Made by a program: the position numbers and the translations under genes. The notes below the pieces were generated by a model. That model was not told where the DNA came from and did no database searches. It worked only from the letters and a program-made list of their open reading frames with translations. A stretch of DNA of 64,000 nucleotides, taken from NCBI RefSeq assembly GCF_030052815.1, contig NC_079504.1:39625623-39689622 (forward strand), given 5' to 3'. Source of the stretch: Hevea brasiliensis. Its lineage: Eukaryota; Streptophyta; Magnoliopsida; Malpighiales; Euphorbiaceae. Shown here one piece after another: positions 1 to 10,497 of this stretch. The first letter of the stretch is position 1. Each line of letters opens with the position of its first letter.

Positions 1-514
1 TTTTTAGGCATAATTATATTGCATTTCATAGCATTTAGGTAGTTAATCACATGCATTCTAGTTAATTTTATTAGTTTTTGTTAAAGTAATTGATCTCCAC
101 TAAATTTTGTGTGTTCTGTATCTTTTCAGGTGTTTTAAAGGAAATCCAAGGCATAGGAATAAACTAGACAAGTTTGAAAAGAAGGCAAAGCAAGGCAAGT
201 TGCTGCATGTAAGGAGAAAGCCAAACCTGTGTAACCTTTTAGCAGGAGAAAATTGAAGAAAGCATGAAGAGCCACAATACACAGGCTGTGTACTTTGACC
301 TGTGTAAACCCTATGTGCCATGTGTAATCTTTTGCCTCCCATCAGAAAGAAGCCAAGTGCAGTCCAAAGACTTACACACCCCTAGTCCGTGTAGTATCAC
401 ACGAGCCGTGTACTATGCAACAACCAGCTTCCTAATTTGATTCCAGCTCTAGTTTTCTCATGCTGAACAGACTTCTAATGCCCTTGGGACTCTAAAACAT
501 AACCTTAGGACACC

Positions 515-3500
515 TGTAACACCCCTCATCCATCTACAGTGTAGCCGAGCAAGGCGTGCTACATTCGGTGCCGGAGAACTCTATCTTATCTTACTTTATT
601 CCTTTAATCATTTTCAAGTTATTATCTTTTAATATCTATTATTTTTCGACGGAGAAATTAGCAGAGTTTCCCCTATTTTATTAAATATTGACGTGATTCA
701 CTATTTACCTATTTGAAATTCAACAATATTTTCAAAATAAAATCTTATCCATACTAATCATAATTATCTCATCAATCATTCTCATAATTTTCTCATATTT
801 CAAATCTCATCCATATATTTCAATTTCATAATTATTTCCATAAATTTCCATTCATACTTAATTCATGTGTAAAAATGTTCAAATTACATAAATTTACATG
901 ATTTATAAACTAATTACACAAGTTCATAATTTACATAATGTACAAAATATATAAAATAACTTATATGGGCCCTATCTACATGCACTGCTGAGGAGGTGAC
1001 AACCTTGAATACTTCAGACATTTCAGCATATCAAAACTCCAAGATCTCTGTTTAATATATTTTTTTTTGGCTTTGCCTTCAGTACCTGAGCGAGGAAATA
1101 AATCCATCGCGCTAAGCATTTCTGCTTAGTGGTGTAATAATATAACAAGAAAATAATATACAAAGTACAGATGGAAATAAAACCTAATTTGCGTAATCAA
1201 GAATTATTTTCATTTCATATGGAATTCCTAATATTAATTATCTTTTGTCATATTATATTGTTCTTTGGAATCGCTTGTTTCCTAAATTTACTGTATTGAT
1301 ATACAAAATACGAAATATATTAGTATATTACATTTCTATTCATGTTTTTTCAGAAGATACAGTTGTAATTATTTATTTAAATGATATATATTTTACTAAT
1401 CTTTTTATTCTTTCACTTAACATTTCCTAGGTGTTTGGATCATTTCACAGTAAATAAAATTTTAAAACTAATTCCAGTTTCTTTCTTATTCATTCATTTA
1501 ATTCACATTATCCTTAACAAATTTTACTGCCCAAGTAACCTATGACAGGCTGACTAAACTGGATAACGAGTCGTTGGCACTGGACACCGCTGTGCCTCGG
1601 GCCGTCATACCATAGGACGCAGAACGTTAATCACGTATGCAATCAGAATGGCTAAAAAGCCATGATAATACATAATCGAGCATAAAAGCTAGGAGTGTGG
1701 GCATAAAGCCATGAGTGCGGGCATAAAGCCATGAATACAGGTATAAAGCCTTTCGCAGTACTGCTAAAATAATACCCTATTGGCATGCCAATCTATCTAA
1801 TCTGACACATATGTATAGACAATACAAGGGCATATAATACCATTAAATGTTCATAAGTTTCATTATTTCATTATAGGTTCTAATTATAATTTCTAGTATT
1901 TTAATCTTTTTCATAATAGAAACATAAATCTCTAAGTTTAATATTTACATAATTTATGCATTCATCATAATTTATATAGTCATTATATTATCCATATTGA
2001 TCACAATTCAAAACAATGCTTCACATGTACCATTGTATTCAAAACATTTTTCCTTTCTCATTTATACATTCGAAAATCTACTTATGTAACTAAAAATTTT
2101 ATATTTCAAGTTGAATTACTAATATTTTATGAATTCTATTTATTATGGGCATATAAGCCCTAACTACCTATTCACATCAATTAGGTGACTTACTTTTAAT
2201 GTTTCAAGCAATCCATGAACATTTCATGGATTTCAAATTTATGGCCTTAATTTCGTTCTAACAATTATGACTAAGATGCATAGTCCACATTTGTCATACA
2301 ATTCTAAGCATTTAAGATTAGAATTGGTTATAAGTCTTCATCTTAATTTGCTAACCATTTTCATTACTATTCACCTTACTAGTCAACCAAAATGTTGACT
2401 TTTTCATACTTAATGGATATGTTAATTCTAATTACAACAAGATCCCACATTTTGAGTTTTACATTTATTAGTATTAATTGTCAATTGTAATTTAAAGTCC
2501 CCTAGATGCATTTCTAAATTTTCAATTTTGATTACCTAAGTTTACTGTTCTATTGGACAATTCTAGAGTGGAAACTGGGCTAACATTTCTTCATCAAAGT
2601 TGTTCCTTATTGTGTCTTCTTTAATTCCCTTTTTAAATCACTCCAATTGGAGTTTTGTAGCTCAAGTTATGGCCTAAATACCATAACTGGCCGGATAGGG
2701 CAGTACCCAGAATTTTTGGGCAAAATCCATTTTGGCAGTTTTGGTGTCCTGAGTTTGGTGGGCAATTTCATTAAGTTCTAATCAAAATTTGGAGTTGTGT
2801 CCTTCATGAAAGTTGTCCTAAATTGTCTAAGCTTTCTATTAATATAAACGTCAGGTTAATTGGACATTTCTATAGTGAGTTATGACTAAATGAATGAATA
2901 TTGTTCATTTGGTCATTTTGCCCAGGCAGAATGTGTGTTGCCCGGATTTGGTCAATTTTTAGGGCATCCTATGTTTGGTTTCTGGACAGGGTTCCTTCAT
3001 TAAAGTTGTGCCATTATGTGTCTAGTTTCATGTCTAATTGTCCTTGCACCAATTGAACCTACATAACCCAAGTTATAGCTGCCCAAACTTGTTGGACTCA
3101 CATCCAGTCCTGCAGGTCACTCAAGGCAGCACACCCAACCTCAAATCCCAAGCTACAATTCACTTCAATTCCTCATTATACTCAGCCAAATGGTTACTAA
3201 TTGACCATTAAAACTCCACTTAACATTAAAATGCAATAACCCTCAATTCATCACAAACCCTAATTAATCAAAGTCTCAATCTCATGCAACTCCTAAAATC
3301 CCCAACTCCAATCCTTATAAACACATCAATTGACATTAATACACAAATTTAATTGTAAGTAAATCATCAAAACCCTCACACTCTCTTAGCTACCAAAATT
3401 TGAAGTGGTCCTATCATGCATATTTTTCTTCTTTTTCCACAATTTCTAGTTGATTTTTTTTGCATCCTAACATGAAAACAAGAAAAGAGAGAGAAAGATA

Positions 3501-4367
3501 GCACTAACCTTTATGGAGAGATTTTCTCTCTTCAATTTCCTTCACTTTCTTTGGCTTTCTTGGCAGCCAAACACCTTCCCAAGTGGTGTAGACAAGTTTT
3601 AATGAAAGAGGTCTAAGGTTTTGTGGAGGGAAATCAATGAAAATTAAAAGAGATGAAGAAATTTTTTTCATGGAAGAGAGAGAGATGAGAGATTTCCGGC
3701 AATGAGAAGGAAATGAGGAAGATGGCTGTTTGGTTTTTGTTTTTATCTCCTTTTTAATAATTTTAAATATGCTTGTTGTGTTGTGATTGGTGGAGGCCTT
3801 CTTAATGACATCATGCGATGTCATAATTCTACTTTTCTTTCATTTTCTTTTTCTTTTTTTTACTACTCAATTTCAATTTAATTTTTAGCAATATTTATTC
3901 ATATTTTATGTCATAATAATTATTTACTTAACTGGACAAGTCGGCCAAAAATCATCTCTGAAGACGAAATGATCAAAATGCCCTCCGTTTGGCTTATTGA
4001 GCCAAAATCGTCTGTACCGATCTAAAAATTTTTCTAAGCCTTTTCTTGGAATTCTAATGCCATATAAACCTCAATGACTCTTCTCTGGAGTCCCAAAAAT
4101 TATTTCATAAATTTTTCCCTCGGTTTAGGACTTCTAGCTGCGAAAACCGTAACTTCCCTTTAGGTTACCCATCGCTAGGGCATCGACTCATTTAACTTGG
4201 TTGTATTTTATCTCTAAAATTTTTCTTACATTTTTCTTGTTAATATTTGAGTTAATTATGGCTCCTCACTCTAGTCTAAATATTTTTTCAGAAGTTCTAG
4301 CTATCCGGACCAATACCGATCACCGGAATAGTAGAATGTACAGAATTGCTACATTGAGGGTGTTACA
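515..4367 (+). mobile_element. Solo LTR, TGTAACACCC type (3853 bp), TSD ACACC
   Basis: Begins TGTAACACCC at 515 and ends GGGTGTTACA at 4367. It is flanked by identical 5-bp duplications ACACC (510-514 and 4368-4372), the hallmark of LTR insertion. There is no internal region, PBS or polypurine tract, so this is a solo LTR left by recombination between the two LTRs of a full element. Length and termini resemble Del/Tekay-type gypsy LTRs (inference; no coding region is present to prove it). Homologous copies lie at 14256-17596 (inverted) and 30576-30866 plus 60550 onward. Short reading frames within it are not credible genes. Confidence 0.92.
2600..3090 (+). repeat. Degenerate ~200-bp internal repeats of the solo LTR
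   Basis: Three diverged copies of a module begin with AAAGTTGTnCC (about 2607, 2808 and 3002). Each is followed about 60-75 bp later by an (A/T)CTnAAGTTATG- or GAGTTATGAC-like segment. Spacing is about 200 bp. The same ladder is recognisable in the related LTRs at 15500-16100, 20720-21620, 39400-40020 and 61690-62180. Confidence 0.6.
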
Positions 4368-4375
4368 ACACCCAA

Positions 4376-4383
4376 TATAAATA
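4376..4383 (+). promoter_or_regulatory. TATA box of the Athila-like LTR
   Basis: TATAAATA lies directly after the target-site duplication of the solo LTR insertion (4368-4372). The solo LTR therefore landed immediately upstream of the core promoter of its host LTR. Confidence 0.45.
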
Positions 4384-5423
4384 CTAGAAGACAAAAAGTA
4401 TAAAGGGAGAGACACCTTTAACAAAAGACTTCCAATTCAATTTTAACTTAGCAACCCTAGTTTTCCAAGCCATTTGAAAGGAGAACTGCATTAGCAACAA
4501 GGAGGAGATCTCTCAATCGTAGTTTCACAAGTCCAATGCTGTAGAATCTTTCTCTGGGTTCTTTTGTTTCAATTCTTCAGATTGGTTTTACATTCTTTGC
4601 CTTTAATTACATTATGTTTGTTAAACTCACCATGAGTGAGTAGTTTCTTTAATTTTGGAATTAGGAGAGTAGCACTTTTAATTTCTATTATGGATACACA
4701 CTAAGTTTTATTTAATGAAATTGAGTTTTGTGCTTTGATTCAATATTATGCGTCCTTAATGCATGCTATATGTTGGTACCCACCTAGCTATGATCTAAGA
4801 TACTAATTGAAGAACTGAAAGGTGAAGATCACTATTGGAAAATCAAGATCTTGAACCTAGGAAATCTAACCTAGAGATAGCTTGATGACCTTTGTGAAAT
4901 TTCATAATTAATCAAATATCTTAAAGGGTTTAATTAAGATAGATCACCATGAAAGTAGGGTTCAGATTAATTAAAATACATCTTAGATGCATTGAAAGAG
5001 GATCTAGAATACTTTAGGATTAATTTCCTTTAAAGTGACAACTCTTAATCCATTAAATGAGCAAAGTTAAAACCATAACAGGGTTAAAGTGTGAAATCTT
5101 AATTCTGGAATTGTTTACTTCATAGAATCATTTAAATTCTAAGCTTTATTTTCTCTTACTTTTTAAAATTCTTAGCAGTGGTTTAGATTTAATTCCTTCA
5201 TAACCTTCGGCAGTTTAAACAGTCAAAATTGTTATTTAGCTTAGTACTTACGCCTATAAATTCCTTATGAGAATGATACTGTACTCATCACTTTATTACT
5301 TGTTCGCGATCTGTGCACTTGCAGGGTTGTAAAATCAGCAAATAGTAGATGGGAAATTCTCATGAAACTTAGGGTTTTACGGATAAGGGAAATAGTGATA
5401 AGTTTTATATGCATGGTATGATG

Positions 5424-7713
5424 TGTTAAAAATATATTTAAGAATGAAAATGTTTTACCAAGAAAAGTTTTAAGTATTGTTTTTGGGCAGAAGGAACTTC
5501 AGCAGTCGAAGGTTGGACCTCCAGCAGCCGAAGGTTAGACTTCCAGCAGCCAAAATCCCTTTTACTATTCAAATGTCCTTTTGGACAAAATGGACTTCGA
5601 CAGTCGAAAGTTGGGTTTTTGGTAGCCAAAAGTCCCCTCAATAGTAGGGGTATAAATAGCCTATTTCAGTTTAAATTTCAAAGAAAAAGTGATTTTTCCT
5701 CTCTGTCTCAACCTCTGTTGCATGCAAAAGATTTTCTTCCATCAAATTCAATTGATTTGAAGTTTTGAAAGATAGAAGTCTTATTGTTGGTTAGGGAGCT
5801 CAAGAGTTTAATATTTTTTGGAATATTGTCAAATCTCTCTCTCTCTAAGTTGGTTTTAAGGGAGAAAGCTATTTTCTCTTTTTCAATTGAATTTTTTTAT
5901 ATATTTTTAGTATATGGACATGGGTAAGAGAATGTACTTTTGGATTGCATGTGAGATTAAAGTAGTTTAAGCCTTTGATTTTGGGAGGGGCTGTTGCATG
6001 CAAATAGGGGTTTGATGTTGATTCTTTATGATATGTTCTTTTATGAAAATTTTGATAAGTTTAAAGAGTTTATAAGCATGGTTTGATTAGTTTTTGAAGA
6101 AAATTATGATAATTGACTTATATTATAACTTTGATGTTTTGATTGATGTTTGAGAGTAAAGCTTGATTTTTGGTTTTTGTTGGATGCATGTGGTTTTCAA
6201 GAGTAGTTTCAAGTTAAAGGATGTCTTAGGTATGTTTTTTAAAGGTTGGATCATGTTTTAAAGCTTGGATATGTGTTTTTAGTTGTTTTGAGGATGAGTT
6301 GCTACAGAATTTGAACTTGAGAATTCTAGAAATTCCTAGGTTTGGTTGCCAAAGACCATTACTTCAGTAGCTGGAGTGGCTACAGTCTCTGTGGAGATTT
6401 CTAGGTTCGATTGTTGAAACCCAGGACTTCGGTAGCGGCAGTCACCATTGCCCAAATATGGCATTTCAAGTTCAAGACTTTAGTTGCCAAAGTTGGTTCG
6501 CTAGCCTTAATTCCCCTTTTGTTTTATAGCTCTAAAACTTGTTTTTATAGTTTAAAAGGACCCAGAATAAGATGTTTAGCATGTGTATAGAGTTTTTGAG
6601 CTCCGAATAACTCTTTAGGGTCCAATGTTTATAGGATCAGACTTGAGGGACTTAGGGAGCTAAGGATCCAAGGATAGCAAATGTTCATATAAGGTGTTTG
6701 ATAGACTACAAGAGGTGAGTAACACTAACCCTAATAAATGTAACTTATTTAATTGAAAGAATAATCATCCACATGCAGCATATCATTATTTATTAGGATG
6801 TATGTATTTAGAACATGAATATGTTACATTTGTGCATAATTATTATTGATGTTGATAGACATTGGATGCTCTACTGGTTTCCCCCATGATACAGTGTTAT
6901 ATGTTTATGATCATGTATGATATGATATGATATGATGTGGTAAGACCAGGTGAGGCCTAATAAGCTCCTGACTCACTATGTTTTAAGCGGAAGTCCTAAG
7001 GAGCCTCTATACGAGTCGGGCATATTGGAATTGTTATGTATTAAGTGGAAGTCCTGAGTAGCCTTTGTATGAGCCGGGCACATTAGATATGGGAAACCAC
7101 TGGTGATAAGTCCATCTTATGTGAAATGTTTGTGATGTGAAAAACTCATAAGATTGATGTATTACATATGTATGGAATGAATAACATGAATAATTTATGT
7201 TTGGCTAGTTTACTCATTGAGTTCTTTGAAGTTTACCCCATTCCCTTAACCCCACATGCAGAGTTGCAGGGATAAAGGTGTCTTCGAGGAGAACTAGCAA
7301 TAAGAGAGGTTGTAGTAAGTTTTATGTTTATTGAGTTTATAGAATGGACATGTTAATTATAATGGTTAGATATTGTACTTGGTTGTAAATAATTATACTA
7401 TGTATTATTAAGTTAAGATATGCACGTATGCTTACCTTAACCTATAAGCACATTCATTAACTTTTCACGAATGTACAAAAGGAGTACACTTTAGTAGTTA
7501 TGTATGATATGGAAGGGTCTGAACCATTTTTAAAAGAAAATGATTATCTTTCATTGTAAATGTTAAAGTGTGATTGGTTATGAATTGCTTAGGTTTTGGT
7601 ATATGTATGGAATGAGCTTATGATTAACAGGTTTTAGACTTGCTATAGGTTTCGACACCCTTAAGCTGACCCGATCTCTAGCGCCTGTAATGGCTCTTGG
7701 TTGGGTCATTACA
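5424..7713 (+). mobile_element. Probable gypsy-type LTR (solo or truncated), about 2.3 kb
   Basis: The right end is GGGTCATTACA at 7713, preceded by a GC-richer tail (GACCCGATCTCTAGCGCC, 7668-7685) typical of plant gypsy LTR ends. It abuts a copia RNase H relic exactly at that point. A TATA box lies at 5651-5659, and short CAGCAGTCGAAGGTTGGAC-like repeats lie at 5500-5620, just upstream of it. The left end (TGTTAAAAAT at 5424) is a guess. The expected duplication of TCTAC (7714-7718) was not found there, so the left boundary is either misplaced or deleted. Confidence 0.4.
5651..5659 (+). promoter_or_regulatory. TATA box in LTR-like block
   Basis: TATAAATAG follows short tandem repeats and precedes a CT-rich leader. 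It supports + orientation for the 5424-7713 LTR-like block. Confidence 0.4.
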
Positions 7714-7945
7714 TCTACTAACAATAAATTATTTCTTAGATTTCCAAGAAATGAGAGCATCCCCGAGAAACACACAAAAACTTGTTGTAGATTTCCATGT
7801 TTCAACATAAGAAGCTCAATCTACATCATAATGTGTAGTAAGATGAATAGGACTCGTCATAGGAAAGAATAGACCTTTATCAATGCAACCTTTGAGGTAC
7901 TCAAGTACATGTATGGAAGCATCCTAATGTAATTGTCCCAGATGT
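7714..7945 (-). pseudogene. Ty1/copia RNase H fragment
   Basis: Read on the minus strand from about 7945 downward, the translation contains an ASIHVLEYLKG-like segment, then STTSFCVFLGDALISWKSKK, then FIVSR. This is the order of the C-terminal RNase H domain of plant Ty1/copia polyproteins (the family usually reads ...RYLKG...TGFCVFLG.SLISWKSKKQ..VSRSSAEAEYR). In-frame stops replace a residue after the YDVD segment and the Gln after WKSKK. The fragment ends at 7714, exactly where the adjacent LTR-like block begins, so the LTR interrupted it just before the SSAEAEY motif. The remainder of pol is not adjacent on either side. It is a dead relic. Confidence 0.75.
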
Positions 7946-8258
7946 TACATATTTTGACTTTATTGCTGCACAGAAAAGGAAATACATTATCTGGCTAAAT
8001 TTAGATATAAAAACTTTCCCATTAAAGGCTGATCTTCAACAGCCGAAAGTGATTTTACTTGCAAAGGAAAATTTTCTCTTGCACTTTTCTTGCACTATGT
8101 TTTACCCTGTCCATGATGCACCCTAATGATTAGAGAGTTATAGTTATCAGTTCCCAGTCAATGTTTCAAAATGGGAATGTTGGACCCTCTACCTATGTAA
8201 AAATGAACCTAAAGGTGAGGAATAAGTAAGATGAGATAAAAACTAACCCAAGTTAGAT
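7946..8258. other. Unassigned sequence before the assembly gap
   Basis: No coding potential, RNA gene or element terminus recognised. A short CAACAGCCGAAAG stretch (8038-8050) recalls the repeats at 5500-5620. The 5' portion of the truncated LTR seen at 8359-9163 should begin in or near this stretch, but no TGTAACACC or TGTCACACC start is visible. Confidence 0.6.
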
Positions 8259-8358
8259 NNNNNNNNNNNNNNNNNNNNNNNNNNNNNNNNNNNNNNNNNN
8301 NNNNNNNNNNNNNNNNNNNNNNNNNNNNNNNNNNNNNNNNNNNNNNNNNNNNNNNNNN
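8259..8358. other. Assembly gap (100 N)
   Basis: Exactly 100 undetermined bases, the conventional placeholder for a scaffold gap of unknown length. It sits inside repeated LTR sequence, so the true gap may be several kilobases. Confidence 0.99.
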
Positions 8359-9163
8359 TTTAGGGGAGTTATGTAAATTGGGTGAAGGAATTTAAGCTTA
8401 GATGTAAGCTTAGATGAAGGATTTTTCATGGGAGTTTATGGAGGAAGATGGGGCGGCAATTAGGAGAAGAAGATGACTAAAATGAACTTTTTTTTTGTTT
8501 ATTTTCTTTTATCTATTTTGGTTTATGGAAGACCACAAAAACCTAATTAATTAATTTATTAATTATATCTTTTATGGCATCATGCATGATGTCATGCATG
8601 ATGTCATCACCCTTTTTACTTTTTTATTTTTCTCTCTTTTTTTTTTCTATTTTTCTATTAGTTCTTTAATTTAATTCTCAATTCTGAAATTTTCTTTTCT
8701 CCGATTTTATTTGACAGTTAGGTCAGAAGTCAGCTCTCGGGGTCAATTGACCAAATTGCCCCTCACCGGTTCATCCCGGTTTGCAATTAATTCCATATTT
8801 CTTTCGGATCCCTGACCTAATTATTTGACTGGCTTAACAGTTATTTTCGTGATTTTCTCTTTTCCACTGTGTTCATAAGGGTCCTAAGGACCGCAGTGTC
8901 ACTTTTTACGGTTTGAAATTTGAGTTTAAAACGGCTTCGCAGTCATTCCCGAGAAGGTCACCTATCGCTGTGACTCTCGGCTCGTTTAACCTCTTATGTT
9001 CTGTTTTTCTTATTTATACTTAACTAATTGAACATTACTAATTATTTGTGTTTATGGCTTCTCTAATTGACTTAAGTGTAGTTCTAATCTCCTTAATTGT
9101 CCAGACTGACACCGGTCACCGGAGCAGTGAAATCTACCAGGCTATGCAAACGGGGGTGTTACA
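8359..9163 (+). mobile_element. 3' end of a TGTCACACC-type LTR, truncated by the gap
   Basis: Collinear with 40530-41359, the 3' part of the solo LTR at 37719-41359. Shared features are the TGGCATCATGCATGATGTCATGCATGATGTCATCACC segment, the CGCTGTGACTCTCGGCT block and the terminal GCAAACGGGGGTGTTACA. It ends at 9163 and is followed by ATGAG (9164-9168), the expected right-hand target duplication. The left part is lost in the gap. It interrupts the gag gene that resumes at 9164. Confidence 0.85.
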
Positions 9164-9720
9164 ATGAGAGAGATGAAAGTAAGGCTGGAACAGATGGAAA
9201 CACACAATAGGATGCTAAAAAATCAGATTACACAACAAGCATGCTCATCAAGTACCAAATCTATGGGGAAACTTTCTAGTTAGACAGAAAACCCAAGGGA
9301 GCAATGTCATGCCATTACACTGAGAAGTGGTAAAATAGTGCATAATGAGAAGAGTGAAAAAAGTGAAAAGAGAGAAAATGAGGAAGATGTTGAGGAAAAT
9401 GAAAAACAAGAGAGTGAAAAGAAAAAGAGTGCAAGAAAAGGTAAAGAGAATAGTGAAGAAAAAGAGGAGAAGTACATACTTCCAGAGCCTTACAAGTCAC
9501 GACTTCCTTTGTCACAAAGATTTCAAAAGGCCATATTGGACAAGCAATTTGGGAAGTTCCTAGAAGTGTTGAAGAAGTTGTATATCAATGTGCGTTTCAT
9601 TAATGCTCTTTCCCAAATGCCCTTTTATGCAAAGTTTTTGAAAGAAATACTTTCAAATAATAGGAGACTTGAAGATCGTGAGACTATAGCCTTAACTGAG
9701 GAATGCAGTGCTATCCTCCA
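9164..9720 (+). pseudogene. Athila-like gag, C-terminal part
   Basis: Reading from 9164, the translation gives a coiled, charged segment, an in-frame TAG (after GKLSS), then NPREQCHAITLRSGK. That sequence is a signature found near the end of gag in plant Athila-type gypsy elements. It is followed by a very Lys/Glu-rich stretch (9338-9470) and a PYKSRLPLSQRF...FLEVLKKLYINV...MPFYAKFLKEIL segment, which normally leads into the aspartic protease. Around 9715-9730 roughly 20 bases appear to be missing relative to the family, shifting frame before the protease. The N-terminal capsid part lies left of the inserted LTR, in the gap or lost. It is non-functional. Confidence 0.75.
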
Positions 9721-10497
9721 AAGGATCCAGAGAGTTTTTCAATTCCATGCCTCATTGGGGAATCATGTTCTATAAAAGCTTTATGTGATTTAGGGGCTAG
9801 TGTAAGCCTTATGCCCCTCTCCATCTATGATAAGCTTAACATGGGAGATCTTAAGCCAACCCACATTTCTCTTCAGTTGGCAGACAGATCAATTAAGTGT
9901 CCAAAAGGGATCTTGGAGAATGTACCACTGAAGGTTGGAAAATTATGCATTCTAGTTGACTTTTTCATTTTGGACATGGAAGAGGATTCTCATATGCCAA
10001 TCATTTTGGGGAGGCCTTTCCTAGCTACAGCAGGAGCATTGATTGATGTTAAAGGTGAAAAGCTCACTCTTAGAGTTGGAGAGGATGAATTAGTTTTCAA
10101 CATTGGCAATGCTAAGAAGAAACAACATCAAGATGTAGACTCTTGCTTGAGAGTTGATATAATTGATGAGTTAGTGGAAGAGCACCTTAGAAAGAGTTAT
10201 CCAAAGGGTCTTATTCATAGAGGAAGTATTAATGATAAAAAACCAAAAATGGCAGCATTTACACAACATTTGAAGAGCAATCCACCTTGTCCTATGGCAC
10301 CAGTTTTTCAAATTGAGCAAGTGGAGAAAATTAAAGTCAAGCAACCATCTCTCAAAGAAAAAGATGCACCAAAGGTGGTCAAGAAAGAAATTGTTGGACT
10401 TTTAGACAAAGCAACAAGGATATTTTCATGCAATGGAAAGAAGATGAAGTATAGATTCATTGAAGCACCTATTGGAAATAGAGGCAACAAATTCTAA
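9721..10497 (+). pseudogene. Athila-like aspartic protease region
   Basis: The frame that is open to 10497 encodes a retropepsin-like domain. CDLGASVSLMPLSIYDKL contains the D-x-G-A active-site region, LADRSIKCPKGILENV is the following core, and IILGRPFLATAGALIDV is the flap/C-terminal signature; all match the plant Athila-type protease. The family role is cleavage of the Gag-Pol polyprotein. About 170 residues further on, where reverse transcriptase should follow, the frame stops at 10497 after a PIGNRGNKF tail. Reverse transcriptase, RNase H and integrase are absent, so a deletion joined the protease end to the 3' non-coding region. It is upstream-frameshifted relative to gag. Confidence 0.75.

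Larger units (their letters stand above)
1..5337 (+). mobile_element. Athila-like LTR (5'-truncated by window edge), interrupted by a solo LTR
   Basis: Non-coding LTR-type sequence in two pieces, 1-514 and 4368-5337, separated by a solo LTR. The first piece resembles, loosely, the start of the Athila-like LTR at 13437. The second piece has a TATA box at 4376, a run resembling 17760-18600 (start-of-transcript region, then a stretch ending in GTGCACTTGCAG), and ends near ATCA at 5334-5337. The same end type (ATCA) closes the LTRs at 18618 and 29726. No primer binding site follows, so this is a solo or truncated LTR, or its internal region has been lost. The exact 3' boundary is uncertain. Confidence 0.5.

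Noticed and set aside
3504..3824. 106-codon minus-strand frame in the first solo LTR
   Set aside because: Lies in the CT-rich end of an LTR. Composition is low-complexity Ser/Lys, and homologous positions in related LTRs are not open.
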